From NCBI RefSeq assembly GCF_010548245.1, contig NZ_JAAGLR010000308.1, positions 1-44,620 on the forward strand: DNA of 44,620 nucleotides, in the 5' to 3' direction. The notes under the pieces are model-generated. The model was given only the letters and a program-made list of their open reading frames with translations, was not told the DNA's origin and did not search any database. Of this stretch, positions 1 through 9,348 are shown in pieces. This DNA comes from Streptomyces sp. SID11385. GTDB taxonomy: Bacteria > Actinomycetota > Actinomycetes > Streptomycetales > Streptomycetaceae. How positions within the stretch are numbered: position 1 is the stretch's first letter; each line of letters opens with the position of its first letter. Both the position numbers and the translations under genes were made by a program.

Positions 1-283
1 GCGCCCCGCCCCCGACGTACGTCCCGCGCTGCTCGGCGACGCGGGCGGGGCGCTCGGCGCGCTCGCCCTCGTCCTGCGCGAGTCCCCGCCGCCGACGGGC
101 CCCGCCGTCCCCGTACCCGGAGCGGCGTCCGTACCCGGAGCGACCTCCGTACCCCGTTCGCCCACCGGCGCCGTTCCGGCCGCCGTGCCCGATCCGTCCG
201 CCGTCCGCCGTCCGGCCGCGTCCGCGCGGCGTCAGGGAGCAACCGTGCCCGTCCCGTCCCGAGGGAGGCCGTCGTGGCCGTGA
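1..283 (+). CDS. C-terminal end of a ROK-family protein (partial)
   Basis: An open frame enters from the left edge (first full codon at base 2) and stops with TGA at 281-283. It opens with [17 protein letters not shown], which resembles the C-terminal end of ROK-family sugar kinases and NagC/XylR-type repressors, where a GDxxGxxGA turn is followed by a short helix. The remaining ~65 residues are a Pro/Ala/Val-rich tail with a near-duplicated VPGA(A/T)SVP unit and no recognisable fold. The stop overlaps the start of the permease gene, so the two are translationally coupled. A ROK regulator leading an uptake operon would be typical, but a kinase cannot be excluded because the HTH or ATP-binding part lies outside the window. 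The family call rests on a short match. Confidence 0.5.
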   Translation, partial: RPAPDVRPALLGDAGGALGALALVLRESPPPTGPAVPVPGAASVPGATSVPRSPTGAVPAAVPDPSAVRRPAASARRQGATVPVPSRGRPSWP

Positions 284-1079
284 TCCCCGCCCCCGACCGC
301 GCCACCGTCCCCGAGAAGGGACCCGTGCGGTCGCGGTGGCGACCGCCCGCCCCGCTCCTGAACCTGCTCGCGCTCGTGCTCGGGCTCGGGGTGTGGTGGC
401 TGCTCGCCGCGACCGGGCTCGTGGACGTGCCGGGGCCCTGGCCCGTGGCGCGGCGGGCCGGCGAGATGATCGCCGACGGCTCGCTGCTCACCGACACGCT
501 GGCGAGCCTGCGCCGGGTGCTGATCGGCTTCGTGCTCGGCGTCGTGCTCGCCGTCCCGGTCGGGTTCCTGATGGGCTGGTACCCGCCGGTGCGGGCGCTG
601 CTCGAACCGTACGTGCAGTTCTTCCGCGCGGTGCCGCCGCTCGCGACCATCCCGCTCGCGATCGTGCTGCTGGGGATCGGCGAGACGCCGAAGGTGTTCG
701 TCATCTTCCTCGCCTCCTTCCTCGCGACCGTCGTCGCGGCGCTCCAGGGCGTCACGGCGACGGACCGCACGCTCATCAACGCGGCGCGGGTGCTCGGCGC
801 CCCGGACCGGGTGATCTTCCTCAAGGTGGTGATCCCCGCGTCGACGCCCTTCCTGCTCGTGGGGGCGCGGATCGGGCTCGGCTCCTCGTGGGCGACGCTC
901 GTCGCGGCCGAACTCATCGCCGCCGACAAGGGACTCGGCTACGAGATGACGCACGCGCAGACCTACTACGACCTGCCGACGATCTTCGTCGGTCTGCTCA
1001 CCATCGGGGTCGTCGGACTCGTGATGGACCACCTGCTGCTGCGGGCGGAGCGGCACCTCACCTCCTGGCAGGAACGACG

Positions 1080-1083
<4 letters not shown>
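274..1083 (+). CDS. ABC transporter permease, NitT/TauT (SsuC-like) family
   Basis: A 269-residue integral membrane protein, the channel half of an importer for nitrate-, sulfonate- or taurine-like anions. The first hydrophobic segment is near residues 26-48, and others follow around 80-100, 120-145, 185-215 and 235-258. The EAA-type loop that contacts the ATPase is around residues 165-190 ([20 protein letters not shown]), as usual in SsuC/TauC proteins. The GTG at 274 is chosen because GGAGG lies 5 bases upstream; a second GTG at 280 overlaps the previous stop as GTGA and is the alternative. The gene ends in an ATGA overlap with the ATPase gene. The substrate cannot be read from the permease alone; the sulfatase downstream points to an organosulfur compound. 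Confidence 0.9.
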
Positions 1084-1949
<866 letters not shown>

Positions 1950-2020
1950 CCTCAACTCCCCTTCGTGCGAGTCCCCTTCACCCCTCCCACCACCCCTCCA
2001 CCCGAAAGGCCCCCGCCCTC

Positions 2021-3010
2021 ATGCCCCTCTCCCGCCGCGCCCTGCTCACGGCACTCTCCGCGACACCACTGGCACTCGCCGTGTCCGCCTGCTCCGACGA
2101 CTCCTCGGGCGGCGGTTCGCCGGGCGGCACGCGGGACGTCCGCTTCGGCTACATCGCCGACTACAACGGGGCGAGCCTCCTCGCCATCGCGCGGGAGCGG
2201 GGGCTGTGGAAGAAGCACGGCCTGACCGCCTCGTACCGCGTCTTCGTCAACGGCCCCGTGCAGATCCAGGCGCTGGGCACCGGCGATCTCGACTACGGGT
2301 ACATCGGTCCCGGCGCGATGTGGCTGCCCGCTTCGGGCAAGGCCCGGATCGTCGCGATCGACACGCTCACCTACGCGGACCGCGTCATCGCGAAGCCGGG
2401 CATCACCTCGATACAGGGGCTCAAGGGCCGCAAGGTCGGTGTCCCCGAGGGGACTTCGGGCGAGATGGTGCTGCGGCTCGCGCTCAAGAAGGCCGGGATG
2501 ACGATGGACGACATCCAGAAGGTCGTCATGGACGCGCCGACGATCGTCGCGGCCTTCTCCTCGGGCCGTATCGACGGCGCGGGCATCAACTACCCGCTCA
2601 TCGACACGATCAAGGAGAAGGTGCCGAAGCTCGTGGAGGTCGCGAGCACGGAGGACATCGGCGGGAGCTTCCCCACCGCGTTCGTCGCCGGGCCGAAGAC
2701 GGACGAAGCGGCCGAGGCGAAGGTCGTGGCGGTCCTCAAGGAGGCGAACGACTGGCGGGCCGCGCACCCCAAGGAGTCGGTGGCGCTGAGCGCGAAGCTG
2801 CTCAAGGTGGACGAGGCGAAGGTGAAGGCCGACGCGAGTCACGTCAAGGCGCTCACGACGAAGGAGCTCGTGGCGCGCACGCAGGACGGCACGGTCGACG
2901 GCTGGCTCGACGCGATGAGCGAATTCTTCGTCGGCACAGGCCAGTTGAAGAAGGCGCCGAAGGCGTCGTCCTTCTACGCCGGCGAGACGTTCGTGAAGGC
3001 GGGCCAGTGA
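2021..3010 (+). CDS. ABC transporter substrate-binding lipoprotein, NitT/TauT (SsuA-like) family
   Basis: A 329-residue extracytoplasmic binding protein that would capture the substrate for the transporter encoded just upstream. The N-terminus has a Tat-like SRRALL motif, a hydrophobic stretch and a lipobox ending in VSAC (Cys at about residue 27), so it is probably a membrane-anchored lipoprotein. The mature part has the periplasmic-binding-protein type 2 fold of the SsuA/NMT1 group, with VRFGYIADYNGASLLAIARERGLWKK near its start and a GLKGRKVGVPEGTSGE hinge strand near residue 145. The start is the ATG at 2021, with GAAAGG 11 bases upstream; longer readings would lose the signal peptide. 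The stop overlaps the sulfatase start (GTGA). The predicted ligand is a sulfonate or small sulfate ester, from context only. Confidence 0.9.
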   Translation: MPLSRRALLTALSATPLALAVSACSDDSSGGGSPGGTRDVRFGYIADYNGASLLAIARERGLWKKHGLTASYRVFVNGPVQIQALGTGDLDYGYIGPGAMWLPASGKARIVAIDTLTYADRVIAKPGITSIQGLKGRKVGVPEGTSGEMVLRLALKKAGMTMDDIQKVVMDAPTIVAAFSSGRIDGAGINYPLIDTIKEKVPKLVEVASTEDIGGSFPTAFVAGPKTDEAAEAKVVAVLKEANDWRAAHPKESVALSAKLLKVDEAKVKADASHVKALTTKELVARTQDGTVDGWLDAMSEFFVGTGQLKKAPKASSFYAGETFVKAGQ

Positions 3011-4476
3011 ACTTCCTGTTCCTCATGACCGACCAGCACCGCGTCGACACCCTCGGCGCGTACGGCAATCCGCACGTCGCGACCCCGCACCTGGACCGGC
3101 TCGCGGCGAGCGGTACGCGCTTCGACCGCTTCTACACGCCGACGGCGATCTGCACCCCGGCCCGGGCGAGCCTGCTCACCGGCCAGGCGCCCTTCAGGCA
3201 CCGGCTGCTCGCCAACCAGGAGCGGAACGTGGGGTACTTGGAGGACCTGGCCGCGGACGCCTTCACCTTCCCGGCCGCGCTCGCCGCGCGCGGCTACCGG
3301 CTCGGGCTCATCGGCAAGTGGCACGTCGGCACCCGGCGCGACGCGGCCTCGTACGGCTTCGAGGGGCCCGACCTGGCCGGCTGGCACAACCCGGTGGACC
3401 ACCCCGACTACCTCGCCTATCTCGCGGAGCGCGGGCTGCCCCCGTACCGCATCAGCGAGCCGGTGCGCGGCACGGCGCCCAACGGAAGTCCGGGGAACCT
3501 GCTCGCGGCGCGCCTCGACCAGCCCGTCGAGGCGACCTTCGAGCACTACCTCGCGACGCGCGCCATCGAGCGGTTGGAGCGGTACGCGGCCGAGGGGGCC
3601 CGCGACGGCAGGCCGTTCTTCCTCGCGACGCACTTCTTCGGCCCGCACCTGCCGTACCTGCTGCCCGACGCCTACTACGACCGCTACGACCCCGCGCTCG
3701 TCGAGCTGCCGCCCTCGGTCGCCGAGACCTTCGAGGGCAAACCCCCCGTGCAGCGCAACTACAGCGCGCACTGGGCGTTCGACACCATGCCCGAGGAGGT
3801 GAGCCGCAAGCTCGTCGCCGTCTACTGGGGGTACGTGAGCCTCGTCGACGAGCAGATCGGGCGCATCCTGACCCGCATGGAGGAGCTGGGTCTCGCCGAC
3901 AGCACCTCCGTCTTCTTCACCGCCGACCACGGCGAGTTCACGGGCGCGCACCGGCTCCACGACAAGGGCCCGGCGATGTACGAGGACATCTACCGCATCC
4001 CCGGGATCGTCCGGGTGCCCGGTCAACCGGCCCAGGCGCGCGACGAGTTCGTCTCGCTCACCGACTGCACCGCGACCCTGCTCGACCTCGCGGGCTGCGA
4101 CACCACGGACGCCACCGACAGCCGCAGCCTGCTCCCGCTGCTGCGCGGGGAGCACCCGGAGTGGCCGGCCGAGGTGCTCGCCGAGTTCCACGGCCACCAC
4201 TTCCCCTACCCGCAGCGCATGCTGCGCGAGAGGCGCTTCAAACTCGTCGTCAATCCGGACTCGTGCAACGAGCTGTACGACCTGGAGACCGACCCGCACG
4301 AGCTGGTGAACCGCTACGAGGACCACGAACTGGCCGCCGTACGCCGCAGGTTGTCGCAGCGACTGTACGAGCTGCTGCGCGAGCGCGGCGACAACTTCTA
4401 CCACTGGATGACCTCGATGGCGGACATCGGGGACCCGGACCACGACCCGACGCTGAGCGCCTTCGAGCGCGGCTGA
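3007..4476 (+). CDS. Type I (formylglycine-dependent) sulfatase, cytoplasmic
   Basis: A 489-residue alkaline-phosphatase-superfamily sulfatase that hydrolyses a sulfate ester. The CxPxR maturation motif is present as CTPAR at residues 49-53, so Cys49 would be oxidised to formylglycine by a separate formylglycine-generating enzyme; none lies in this window. Metal-binding residues are visible as MTDQHR (Asp9, Gln10) near the N-terminus and TADHGEF in the second half. There is no signal peptide: hydrolysis should occur in the cytoplasm, after import. The GTG start overlaps the stop of the binding-protein gene (GTGA), tying expression to the transporter. The substrate could be a sulfated sugar, choline sulfate or an alkyl sulfate; the sequence does not decide. 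Phosphonate hydrolases of the same superfamily are a less likely reading. Confidence 0.88.
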   Translation: MNFLFLMTDQHRVDTLGAYGNPHVATPHLDRLAASGTRFDRFYTPTAICTPARASLLTGQAPFRHRLLANQERNVGYLEDLAADAFTFPAALAARGYRLGLIGKWHVGTRRDAASYGFEGPDLAGWHNPVDHPDYLAYLAERGLPPYRISEPVRGTAPNGSPGNLLAARLDQPVEATFEHYLATRAIERLERYAAEGARDGRPFFLATHFFGPHLPYLLPDAYYDRYDPALVELPPSVAETFEGKPPVQRNYSAHWAFDTMPEEVSRKLVAVYWGYVSLVDEQIGRILTRMEELGLADSTSVFFTADHGEFTGAHRLHDKGPAMYEDIYRIPGIVRVPGQPAQARDEFVSLTDCTATLLDLAGCDTTDATDSRSLLPLLRGEHPEWPAEVLAEFHGHHFPYPQRMLRERRFKLVVNPDSCNELYDLETDPHELVNRYEDHELAAVRRRLSQRLYELLRERGDNFYHWMTSMADIGDPDHDPTLSAFERG

Positions 4477-4525
4477 ACAACCTTTTCCGCTTGCCTGCTT
4501 CACTCGCAGAAGGGCTCTCCCCGCC

Positions 4526-6868
4526 GTGCAGCGCAGACCCGCACTCCAACGGCACCACCTCCTCCTCGTCGTCCTCGCCGCGCTCCTGCTCGGCGCACTG
4601 CCCCCGGCGGGCCGCGCGCACGCGGCGGAACCGGACGCGCGCGGGGCGGCCCCGGCCACGTACACGAACCCCGTCTCCGGGCAGGCCGTGGACACCTTCC
4701 CCGACCCCGCGATGATCCGGGGCAAGGACGGCTACTGGTACGCCTACGGCACGCAGAACCCGGTCTTCCAGAGCAAGGGCGAGACCGGTGAGCGCACGCT
4801 GCCGATCCTGCGTTCCGCCGACCTGACCCACTGGACGTACGCGGGCGAGGTCTTCACCCCCGCCGACCAGCCCGCCTGGCACGGCGGTTCGCGGCTGTGG
4901 GCGCCCGACATCCGGTACACGGACGGGCAGTACACGCTGTACTACTCGGTGCCCGACCGGAACACCGTCGGCGTGGCGACCGCGCCGACGCCGACCGGGC
5001 CGTGGACCGACCGGGGCGCCGTGCTGCCGAGCCCGAGCGGCTGCGCGAGCGGGAACATCGACCAGGCGCAGTTCACCGACGTGGGCGGGCAGCCGTACCT
5101 CTACTGGGGCAGCTACGACACGATCTGCGTCGCCCGCCTCAACGGCGACCGCACCCGTATCGAGGGCGAGGTGACCGAGGTCGCCCAAGGGCGGCGCGTC
5201 GAGGGCGGGTTCGTCGTGCGCCGCGAGGGCTTCTACTACCTCTTCTACTCGGACGCCGGGTGCTGCGACGGCGGCGCGAGCGGCTACCAGGTGAAGGTGG
5301 GCCGGTCCACGAGCCCCACGGGCCCCTTCAGCGACGACCAGGGCGTCCCGCTGATGGCGGCGAGCAGCAAGGGCACCGTCGTGGTGGGCGGTGACGGGCG
5401 CTGGATCGGCGCCGGGCACAACGCGCTCCACACCGACCTGTCGGGGCAGGACTGGCTCGTCTACCACGCGATCCCCGCCGCCGACCCCGATCTGGCGCGC
5501 GTCCCCGGCATCGACCGCACGCTCAGCAGGCGCCCGCTGCTCATCGACCGGCTCGACTGGATCGACGGCTGGCCCGTCGTCCGCGCGGGTGCCGGCCCCT
5601 CGCACGACGCACAGCCGGCCCCGGTCACCGCGTGGGACACCGGGAGCACCTTCGCGAGCGGCGGGCTCGACGGCTGGCGGGCGAGCGGCGCGGACACCGG
5701 GGCGTGGAGCCTCGGGAACGACCGGGACGCGGGCGGTCTCGTCAGCCGTACGGGCGGGGACCGGGCGGCCGGTTACCTCATGTCGCCCGGCACGGCGCCC
5801 GCGCGCGTACGGGCCGAGGCCGACCTGCGCGTGACGGCGGAGGAGGGCTCGGCGGGCCTCGTCCTCGCGCACCAGGACGCGGGCGACCAGATCCTCGCCT
5901 GGCTCGACCGGCCCACCCGGAGCCTGGTCACCGACGTCCTCGTGGACGGGAGGAGCACGGGGCGGCAGTCGACGCCGCTGCCCTCCGGCTACCAGTGGGG
6001 TGCCTGGCGCAACGTCGCCGCCGAGCTGCGCGGCACCCGGCTCACCGTCGAGGTCAGCGCGGACCGGCTGCACGACGCGGTGGCGACGCAGACCCGTACC
6101 GTGCCGGCCGCCGCCGCCCGGGCGGGACATGTGGGGATCGCCGCACGCGGCGCGGGCGCACAGGCGGACAACGTCGGCGGCGTACGGCTGTACACGCCGG
6201 TCACGGCCCGCGTGCCCGATCCGCGGACGGGCGCGCGGCTCGATGCCTTCGGCGACGAGTTCGAGGGCTCGGCGCCCGGCCCGGGCTGGAGCTGGGTACG
6301 CGGCCCGGCGGCGGGCGCGGGCACGGGCGGCGGCGATCTCGTGTTCCCGACGCAGAACGCCGAGCTGTACCTCGGCACGAACACGGCGTCCGTCCTCACC
6401 AGGCCCGCGCCGAGCGGGGACTTCGTCGTCGAGACGAAGCTCCGGCTCGACAACGGGCCCGGCAACCAGCAGGCGGGCCTCGTCCTGTACGGGGACGACG
6501 ACCGGTACGTGAAGCTCGTCCACGCCGTACTGCCGCTGAGCCACAAGGACGGCCAGGTCACGCACGTCACCGAGTTCGCGCGCGAGGGCGCGCTCCCGGC
6601 GGCGCGGCCACCGGCGGCGAACGCGTACGGGCCGATGTTCGGCGGGGCCCCGGGGCAGACGACGTGGCTGCGGCTCGCCCACCGCGTGGACGCCGCGCGC
6701 GCTCTGCACGAGGTGCGCGCCGCGAGCAGCACGGACGGCGTCCACTGGACGTGGACCGGTACGTGGACGCTCCCGGACACGTCGGCGCCACTGCGGATCG
6801 GGCTGGTGGCGCTCGGCACGGCGGGCGCGACGGCGCGGTTCGGGTACGTGCGGACGTACGCGGGCTGA
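4526..6868 (+). CDS. Secreted glycoside hydrolase family 43 protein with C-terminal beta-sandwich domains
   Basis: A 780-residue exported glycosidase. Residues 1-33 are a Sec signal peptide (basic start, Leu/Val/Ala core, AHA cleavage site). Residues ~45-350 form a GH43 five-bladed propeller: the general base is probably Asp60 in FPDP, the pKa-modulating Asp is Asp179 in NIDQ, and the general acid is Glu226 in VEGGF; WAPD at 126-128 is also conserved. A middle region (~365-555) resembles a concanavalin-like carbohydrate-binding module, and the last ~210 residues (DEFEG onwards) look like the GH43-associated or DUF1349 beta-sandwich. Likely substrates are arabinan or xylan side chains. The GTG start has GAAGGG upstream. 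It begins 49 bases after the sulfatase stop and may be in the same transcript. Confidence 0.85.
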   Translation: MQRRPALQRHHLLLVVLAALLLGALPPAGRAHAAEPDARGAAPATYTNPVSGQAVDTFPDPAMIRGKDGYWYAYGTQNPVFQSKGETGERTLPILRSADLTHWTYAGEVFTPADQPAWHGGSRLWAPDIRYTDGQYTLYYSVPDRNTVGVATAPTPTGPWTDRGAVLPSPSGCASGNIDQAQFTDVGGQPYLYWGSYDTICVARLNGDRTRIEGEVTEVAQGRRVEGGFVVRREGFYYLFYSDAGCCDGGASGYQVKVGRSTSPTGPFSDDQGVPLMAASSKGTVVVGGDGRWIGAGHNALHTDLSGQDWLVYHAIPAADPDLARVPGIDRTLSRRPLLIDRLDWIDGWPVVRAGAGPSHDAQPAPVTAWDTGSTFASGGLDGWRASGADTGAWSLGNDRDAGGLVSRTGGDRAAGYLMSPGTAPARVRAEADLRVTAEEGSAGLVLAHQDAGDQILAWLDRPTRSLVTDVLVDGRSTGRQSTPLPSGYQWGAWRNVAAELRGTRLTVEVSADRLHDAVATQTRTVPAAAARAGHVGIAARGAGAQADNVGGVRLYTPVTARVPDPRTGARLDAFGDEFEGSAPGPGWSWVRGPAAGAGTGGGDLVFPTQNAELYLGTNTASVLTRPAPSGDFVVETKLRLDNGPGNQQAGLVLYGDDDRYVKLVHAVLPLSHKDGQVTHVTEFAREGALPAARPPAANAYGPMFGGAPGQTTWLRLAHRVDAARALHEVRAASSTDGVHWTWTGTWTLPDTSAPLRIGLVALGTAGATARFGYVRTYAG

Positions 6869-6880
6869 ACGGCGCGGGAG

Positions 6881-6917
6881 GGCGGGGCGGGCGCCTGCGA
6901 CGGGCACCCGCCCCGCC
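6881..6917 (+). terminator. Rho-independent-type hairpin after the GH43 gene
   Basis: An 11-bp perfect stem (GGCGGGGCGGG at 6881-6891 pairs with 6907-6917) with a 15-base loop begins 12 bases after the GH43 stop. There is no T-run, as is usual in streptomycetes. It would end the ABC-sulfatase-GH43 transcript ahead of the dehydrogenase gene. Confidence 0.6.
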
Positions 6918-7049
6918 GTACGTGCCCGCTTGCCCCGTCCCCGCGTCCCGTACCCGTCCCGAACTGGTCGTACATCACACCCACGCCCGGCAGATGGTCA
7001 CACCCATCGGGTTAACATATGAGCGCCGCCTAGCTCGAAAGATGGATCT

Positions 7050-8495
7050 GTGACTGTCAACGAGGACTCGTTCACCAACTGGAAGACCCGCGAGGAAATC
7101 GCGGAAGCGATGATTCCCGTCATCGGGAGGCTCCAGCGGCAACGGGACGTCACCGTGCTGCTGCACAGCCGCTCGCTGGTGAACAAGTCGGTGGTCGGGA
7201 TTCTCAAGACCCACCGCTTCGCCCGGCAGATCGCCGGCGAGGAGCTGTCGGTCACCGAGACGATGCCCTTCCTCCAGGCGCTCACGACGCTCGATCTCGG
7301 CCCCTCGCAGATCGACATCGGCATGCTCGCCGCGACGTACAAGAGCGACGACCGGGGCCTGAGCGTCGCCGAGTTCACCGCCCGGGCCGTCGAGGGAGCG
7401 ACCGGCGAGCGGAAGATCGAGCGCGGCGCCCCGCGCGACGTCGTCCTCTACGGCTTCGGGCGGATCGGGCGGCTGCTCGCCCGGCTGCTCATCGAGAAGG
7501 CGGGCTCGGGCAACGGCCTGCGCCTGCGCGCCGTCGTGGTCCGCAAGGCCGGCGGTCAGGACCTCGTCAAGCGTGCCTCGCTGCTGCGCCGCGACTCCGT
7601 GCACGGCCAGTTCCAGGGCACGATCATCGTGGACGAGGAGAACGACACCCTCATCGCGAACGGCAACGCGATCCGGTTCATCCACTGCGACGACCCGGCG
7701 ACCGTGGACTACACCGCGTACGGCATCGACGACGCCATCCTCATCGACAACACGGGCCGCTGGCGCGACCGCGCGGGCCTCTCGCAGCACCTGCGCCCGG
7801 GCATCGCGAAGGTCGTCCTCACCGCGCCCGGCAAGGGCGACGTGCCGAACATCGTGCACGGCGTGAACCACGAGTCGATCAAGCCAGACGAGCGGATCAT
7901 CTCCTGCGCCTCCTGCACGACGAACGCCATCGTGCCGCCGCTCAAAGCGATGGCGGACGAGTTCGGCGTCGAGCGCGGCCACGTCGAGACGGTGCACTCC
8001 TTCACCAACGACCAGAACCTGCTGGACAATTACCACAAGTCCGATCGTCGCGGCCGGTCCGCGCCGCTCAACATGGTCCTCACCGAGACCGGCGCCGCCT
8101 CGGCGGTCGCGAAGGCCCTGCCCGACCTCAAGGCGAAGATCAGCGGCAGCTCGATCCGCGTCCCCGTCCCGGACGTCTCGATCGCGATCCTCAACCTCCA
8201 GCTGAGCCGCGAGACGAGCCGCGAGGAAGTCCTCACCCACCTGCGCGAGGTCTCCCTCACCTCACCGCTGCGCCGCCAGATCGACTTCACCACCTCGGCC
8301 GACGCCGTCTCCAGCGACTTCGTCGGCTCGCGCCACGCCTCGATCGTGGACGCCGGGGCGACCAAGGTCGACGGCGACAACGCGATCCTCTACCTCTGGT
8401 ACGACAACGAGTTCGGCTACTCGTGCCAGGTCGTACGCGTCGTCCAGCACGTCTCGGGCGTCGAGTACCCGACCTTCCCAGCACCGCTCGGCTGA
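7050..8495 (+). CDS. gap2: Glyceraldehyde-3-phosphate dehydrogenase, long N-terminally extended form
   Basis: A 481-residue dehydrogenase for the NAD(P)-dependent interconversion of glyceraldehyde 3-phosphate and 1,3-bisphosphoglycerate. The Rossmann motif appears late, as YGFGRIGR at ~134-141, and the catalytic Cys is Cys289 in ASCTTN. Classical GAPDHs are ~335 residues; here ~125 residues precede the nucleotide fold (start to about RGAPRD). That helical extension contains LLHSRSLVNKSVVGILKTHRFAR and occurs in a distinct actinobacterial and gammaproteobacterial GapB-like subgroup, by recollection. The GTG start at 7050 is preceded by only a weak purine-rich site (GAAAGA). It is monocistronic between two hairpins. 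The upstream 130 bases contain an A/T-rich stretch (GTTAACATATG, 7011-7021) that may be the promoter. The gap2 symbol is a convention, not a proven orthology. Confidence 0.9.
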   Translation: MTVNEDSFTNWKTREEIAEAMIPVIGRLQRQRDVTVLLHSRSLVNKSVVGILKTHRFARQIAGEELSVTETMPFLQALTTLDLGPSQIDIGMLAATYKSDDRGLSVAEFTARAVEGATGERKIERGAPRDVVLYGFGRIGRLLARLLIEKAGSGNGLRLRAVVVRKAGGQDLVKRASLLRRDSVHGQFQGTIIVDEENDTLIANGNAIRFIHCDDPATVDYTAYGIDDAILIDNTGRWRDRAGLSQHLRPGIAKVVLTAPGKGDVPNIVHGVNHESIKPDERIISCASCTTNAIVPPLKAMADEFGVERGHVETVHSFTNDQNLLDNYHKSDRRGRSAPLNMVLTETGAASAVAKALPDLKAKISGSSIRVPVPDVSIAILNLQLSRETSREEVLTHLREVSLTSPLRRQIDFTTSADAVSSDFVGSRHASIVDAGATKVDGDNAILYLWYDNEFGYSCQVVRVVQHVSGVEYPTFPAPLG

Positions 8496-8516
8496 GCCGG
8501 GGCGGAGCACCGGCTC
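8494..8516 (+). terminator. Short hairpin overlapping the end of the GAPDH gene
   Basis: A 7-bp perfect inverted repeat, GAGCCGG (8494-8500) and CCGGCTC (8510-8516), with a 9-base loop, overlaps the stop codon of the dehydrogenase gene. It could contribute to termination, but it is short. Confidence 0.35.
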
Positions 8517-8588
8517 CCCGCCGCCGGGCGGCATCCGCTGATCTTCTTCCAGGGCTCCATGCACGCTCTCGGCGAATCCGGTGCCGGC

Positions 8589-8672
8589 TGAGAGGGGCGC
8601 CGAAGAGGTGCGCCTGTCCGAGAGATGCGCCTGAGAGGTGCGCCCAAAAGATGCGCCCGAGAGGTGCCGCCT
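8589..8672. repeat. Six imperfect tandem copies of a 13-17 bp unit
   Basis: Between the dehydrogenase and the HxlR gene, a unit of consensus GAGAGGTGCGCC is repeated about six times head-to-tail with small changes (AGAGGGGCGCC, AGAGGTGCGCC, AGAGATGCGCC, AGAGGTGCGCC, AAAGATGCGCC, AGAGGTGCCGCC). Spacing varies from 13 to 17 bp. No open reading frame with convincing start or codon bias uses it. It may be a variable-number tandem repeat or a multi-site protein-binding region; its position downstream of both flanking genes argues against a promoter role. Confidence 0.75.
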
Positions 8673-8729
8673 CACCTGTCGACGCGCGACCCGGCGCCCC
8701 GCGGCACATCGGGCGCCACGGGGCGCCGG

Positions 8730-9149
8730 TCAGCGACCGGTCGCCGCGTCCGCCGTGTCGAACGCCTTCCTCGCCCGCTCCACGGCGGGAAGGTGCTCGC
8801 CCGCCCATACGGCGAGCGAGGCGAAGAGCGGGGCCAGGCTTTTGCCCAGATCGCTGATCTCGTACTCCACCCGGGGTGGCACCTCCGGGTAATACGTGCG
8901 TACCACCAGGCCGTCCCGCTCAAGCTGCCGCAGGCGCTGCGTCAGCACCTTGGGCGTGATGCTGCCGATGTTGCGGTGCAGCTCGACGAAACGCTGGACA
9001 CCGTAGGCGTTGAGCGTCCACAGGATCGGTGTGGTCCACCGGCTGAAGACGATGTCGACCACGGGGGCGATCGGGCACGCCTGCTCCCCGCTGACGCGCG
9101 GCGTTCCGTTGGTGAGGGCTGCGGGGGTGTCCGGGTGACTCTTCAGCAC
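8730..9149 (-). CDS. HxlR-family winged-helix transcriptional regulator
   Basis: A 139-residue regulator. The family hallmark, an N-terminal cysteine before the first helix (ACPIAPVVDIVFSRWTTPIL), is present at about residue 25. The winged helix follows: the recognition region is FVELHRNIGSITPKVLTQRLRQLERDGLV, and the wing contains PPRVEYEISDLGKSL. HxlR proteins often sense electrophiles or oxidants through that cysteine and repress a neighbouring oxidoreductase. The start is the GTG at 9149 because GGAAGG lies 8 bases upstream; the frame remains open further upstream, but that extension does not match the family length. It is transcribed away from the NmrA-like oxidoreductase gene, and a duplicated palindromic element lies between them. 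Confidence 0.9.
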   Translation of the reverse strand: MLKSHPDTPAALTNGTPRVSGEQACPIAPVVDIVFSRWTTPILWTLNAYGVQRFVELHRNIGSITPKVLTQRLRQLERDGLVVRTYYPEVPPRVEYEISDLGKSLAPLFASLAVWAGEHLPAVERARKAFDTADAATGR

Positions 9150-9167
9150 GTCGCTCGCCTTCCGGGA

Positions 9168-9198
9168 AGTCACTTTCCCCTGGGTACTCAATATATCG
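9168..9198. promoter_or_regulatory. Copy 1 of a duplicated 31-bp element (probable HxlR operator)
   Basis: Starts 19 bases upstream of the HxlR start codon. It matches 24 of 31 positions of the element at 9615-9645 in the same orientation, including the first 11 bases (AGTCACTTTCC). Its core TGGGTACTCA differs by one base from a perfect palindrome centred on GTAC. Position suggests an autoregulatory operator overlapping the regulator's leader or promoter. Confidence 0.6.
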
Positions 9199-9348
9199 AC
9201 GGCAATAGCTTCTCGAAACCCGTCGGCATCCCGACTCCGCACCATCCGCACCGCCCCGAAGTGACCACAACTGCCGAGGAGTTGCCTGCCCGCCCTCGCA
9301 GCGGCCTTCCGACCGTACCCACCCCTGGGCGCCGCGGCCGAGCGGGGG

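Noticed and set aside
8589..8672. The tandem repeat considered as a CRISPR array.
   Set aside because: Units are only 13-17 bp, adjoin each other without unique spacers, and no cas genes are present.
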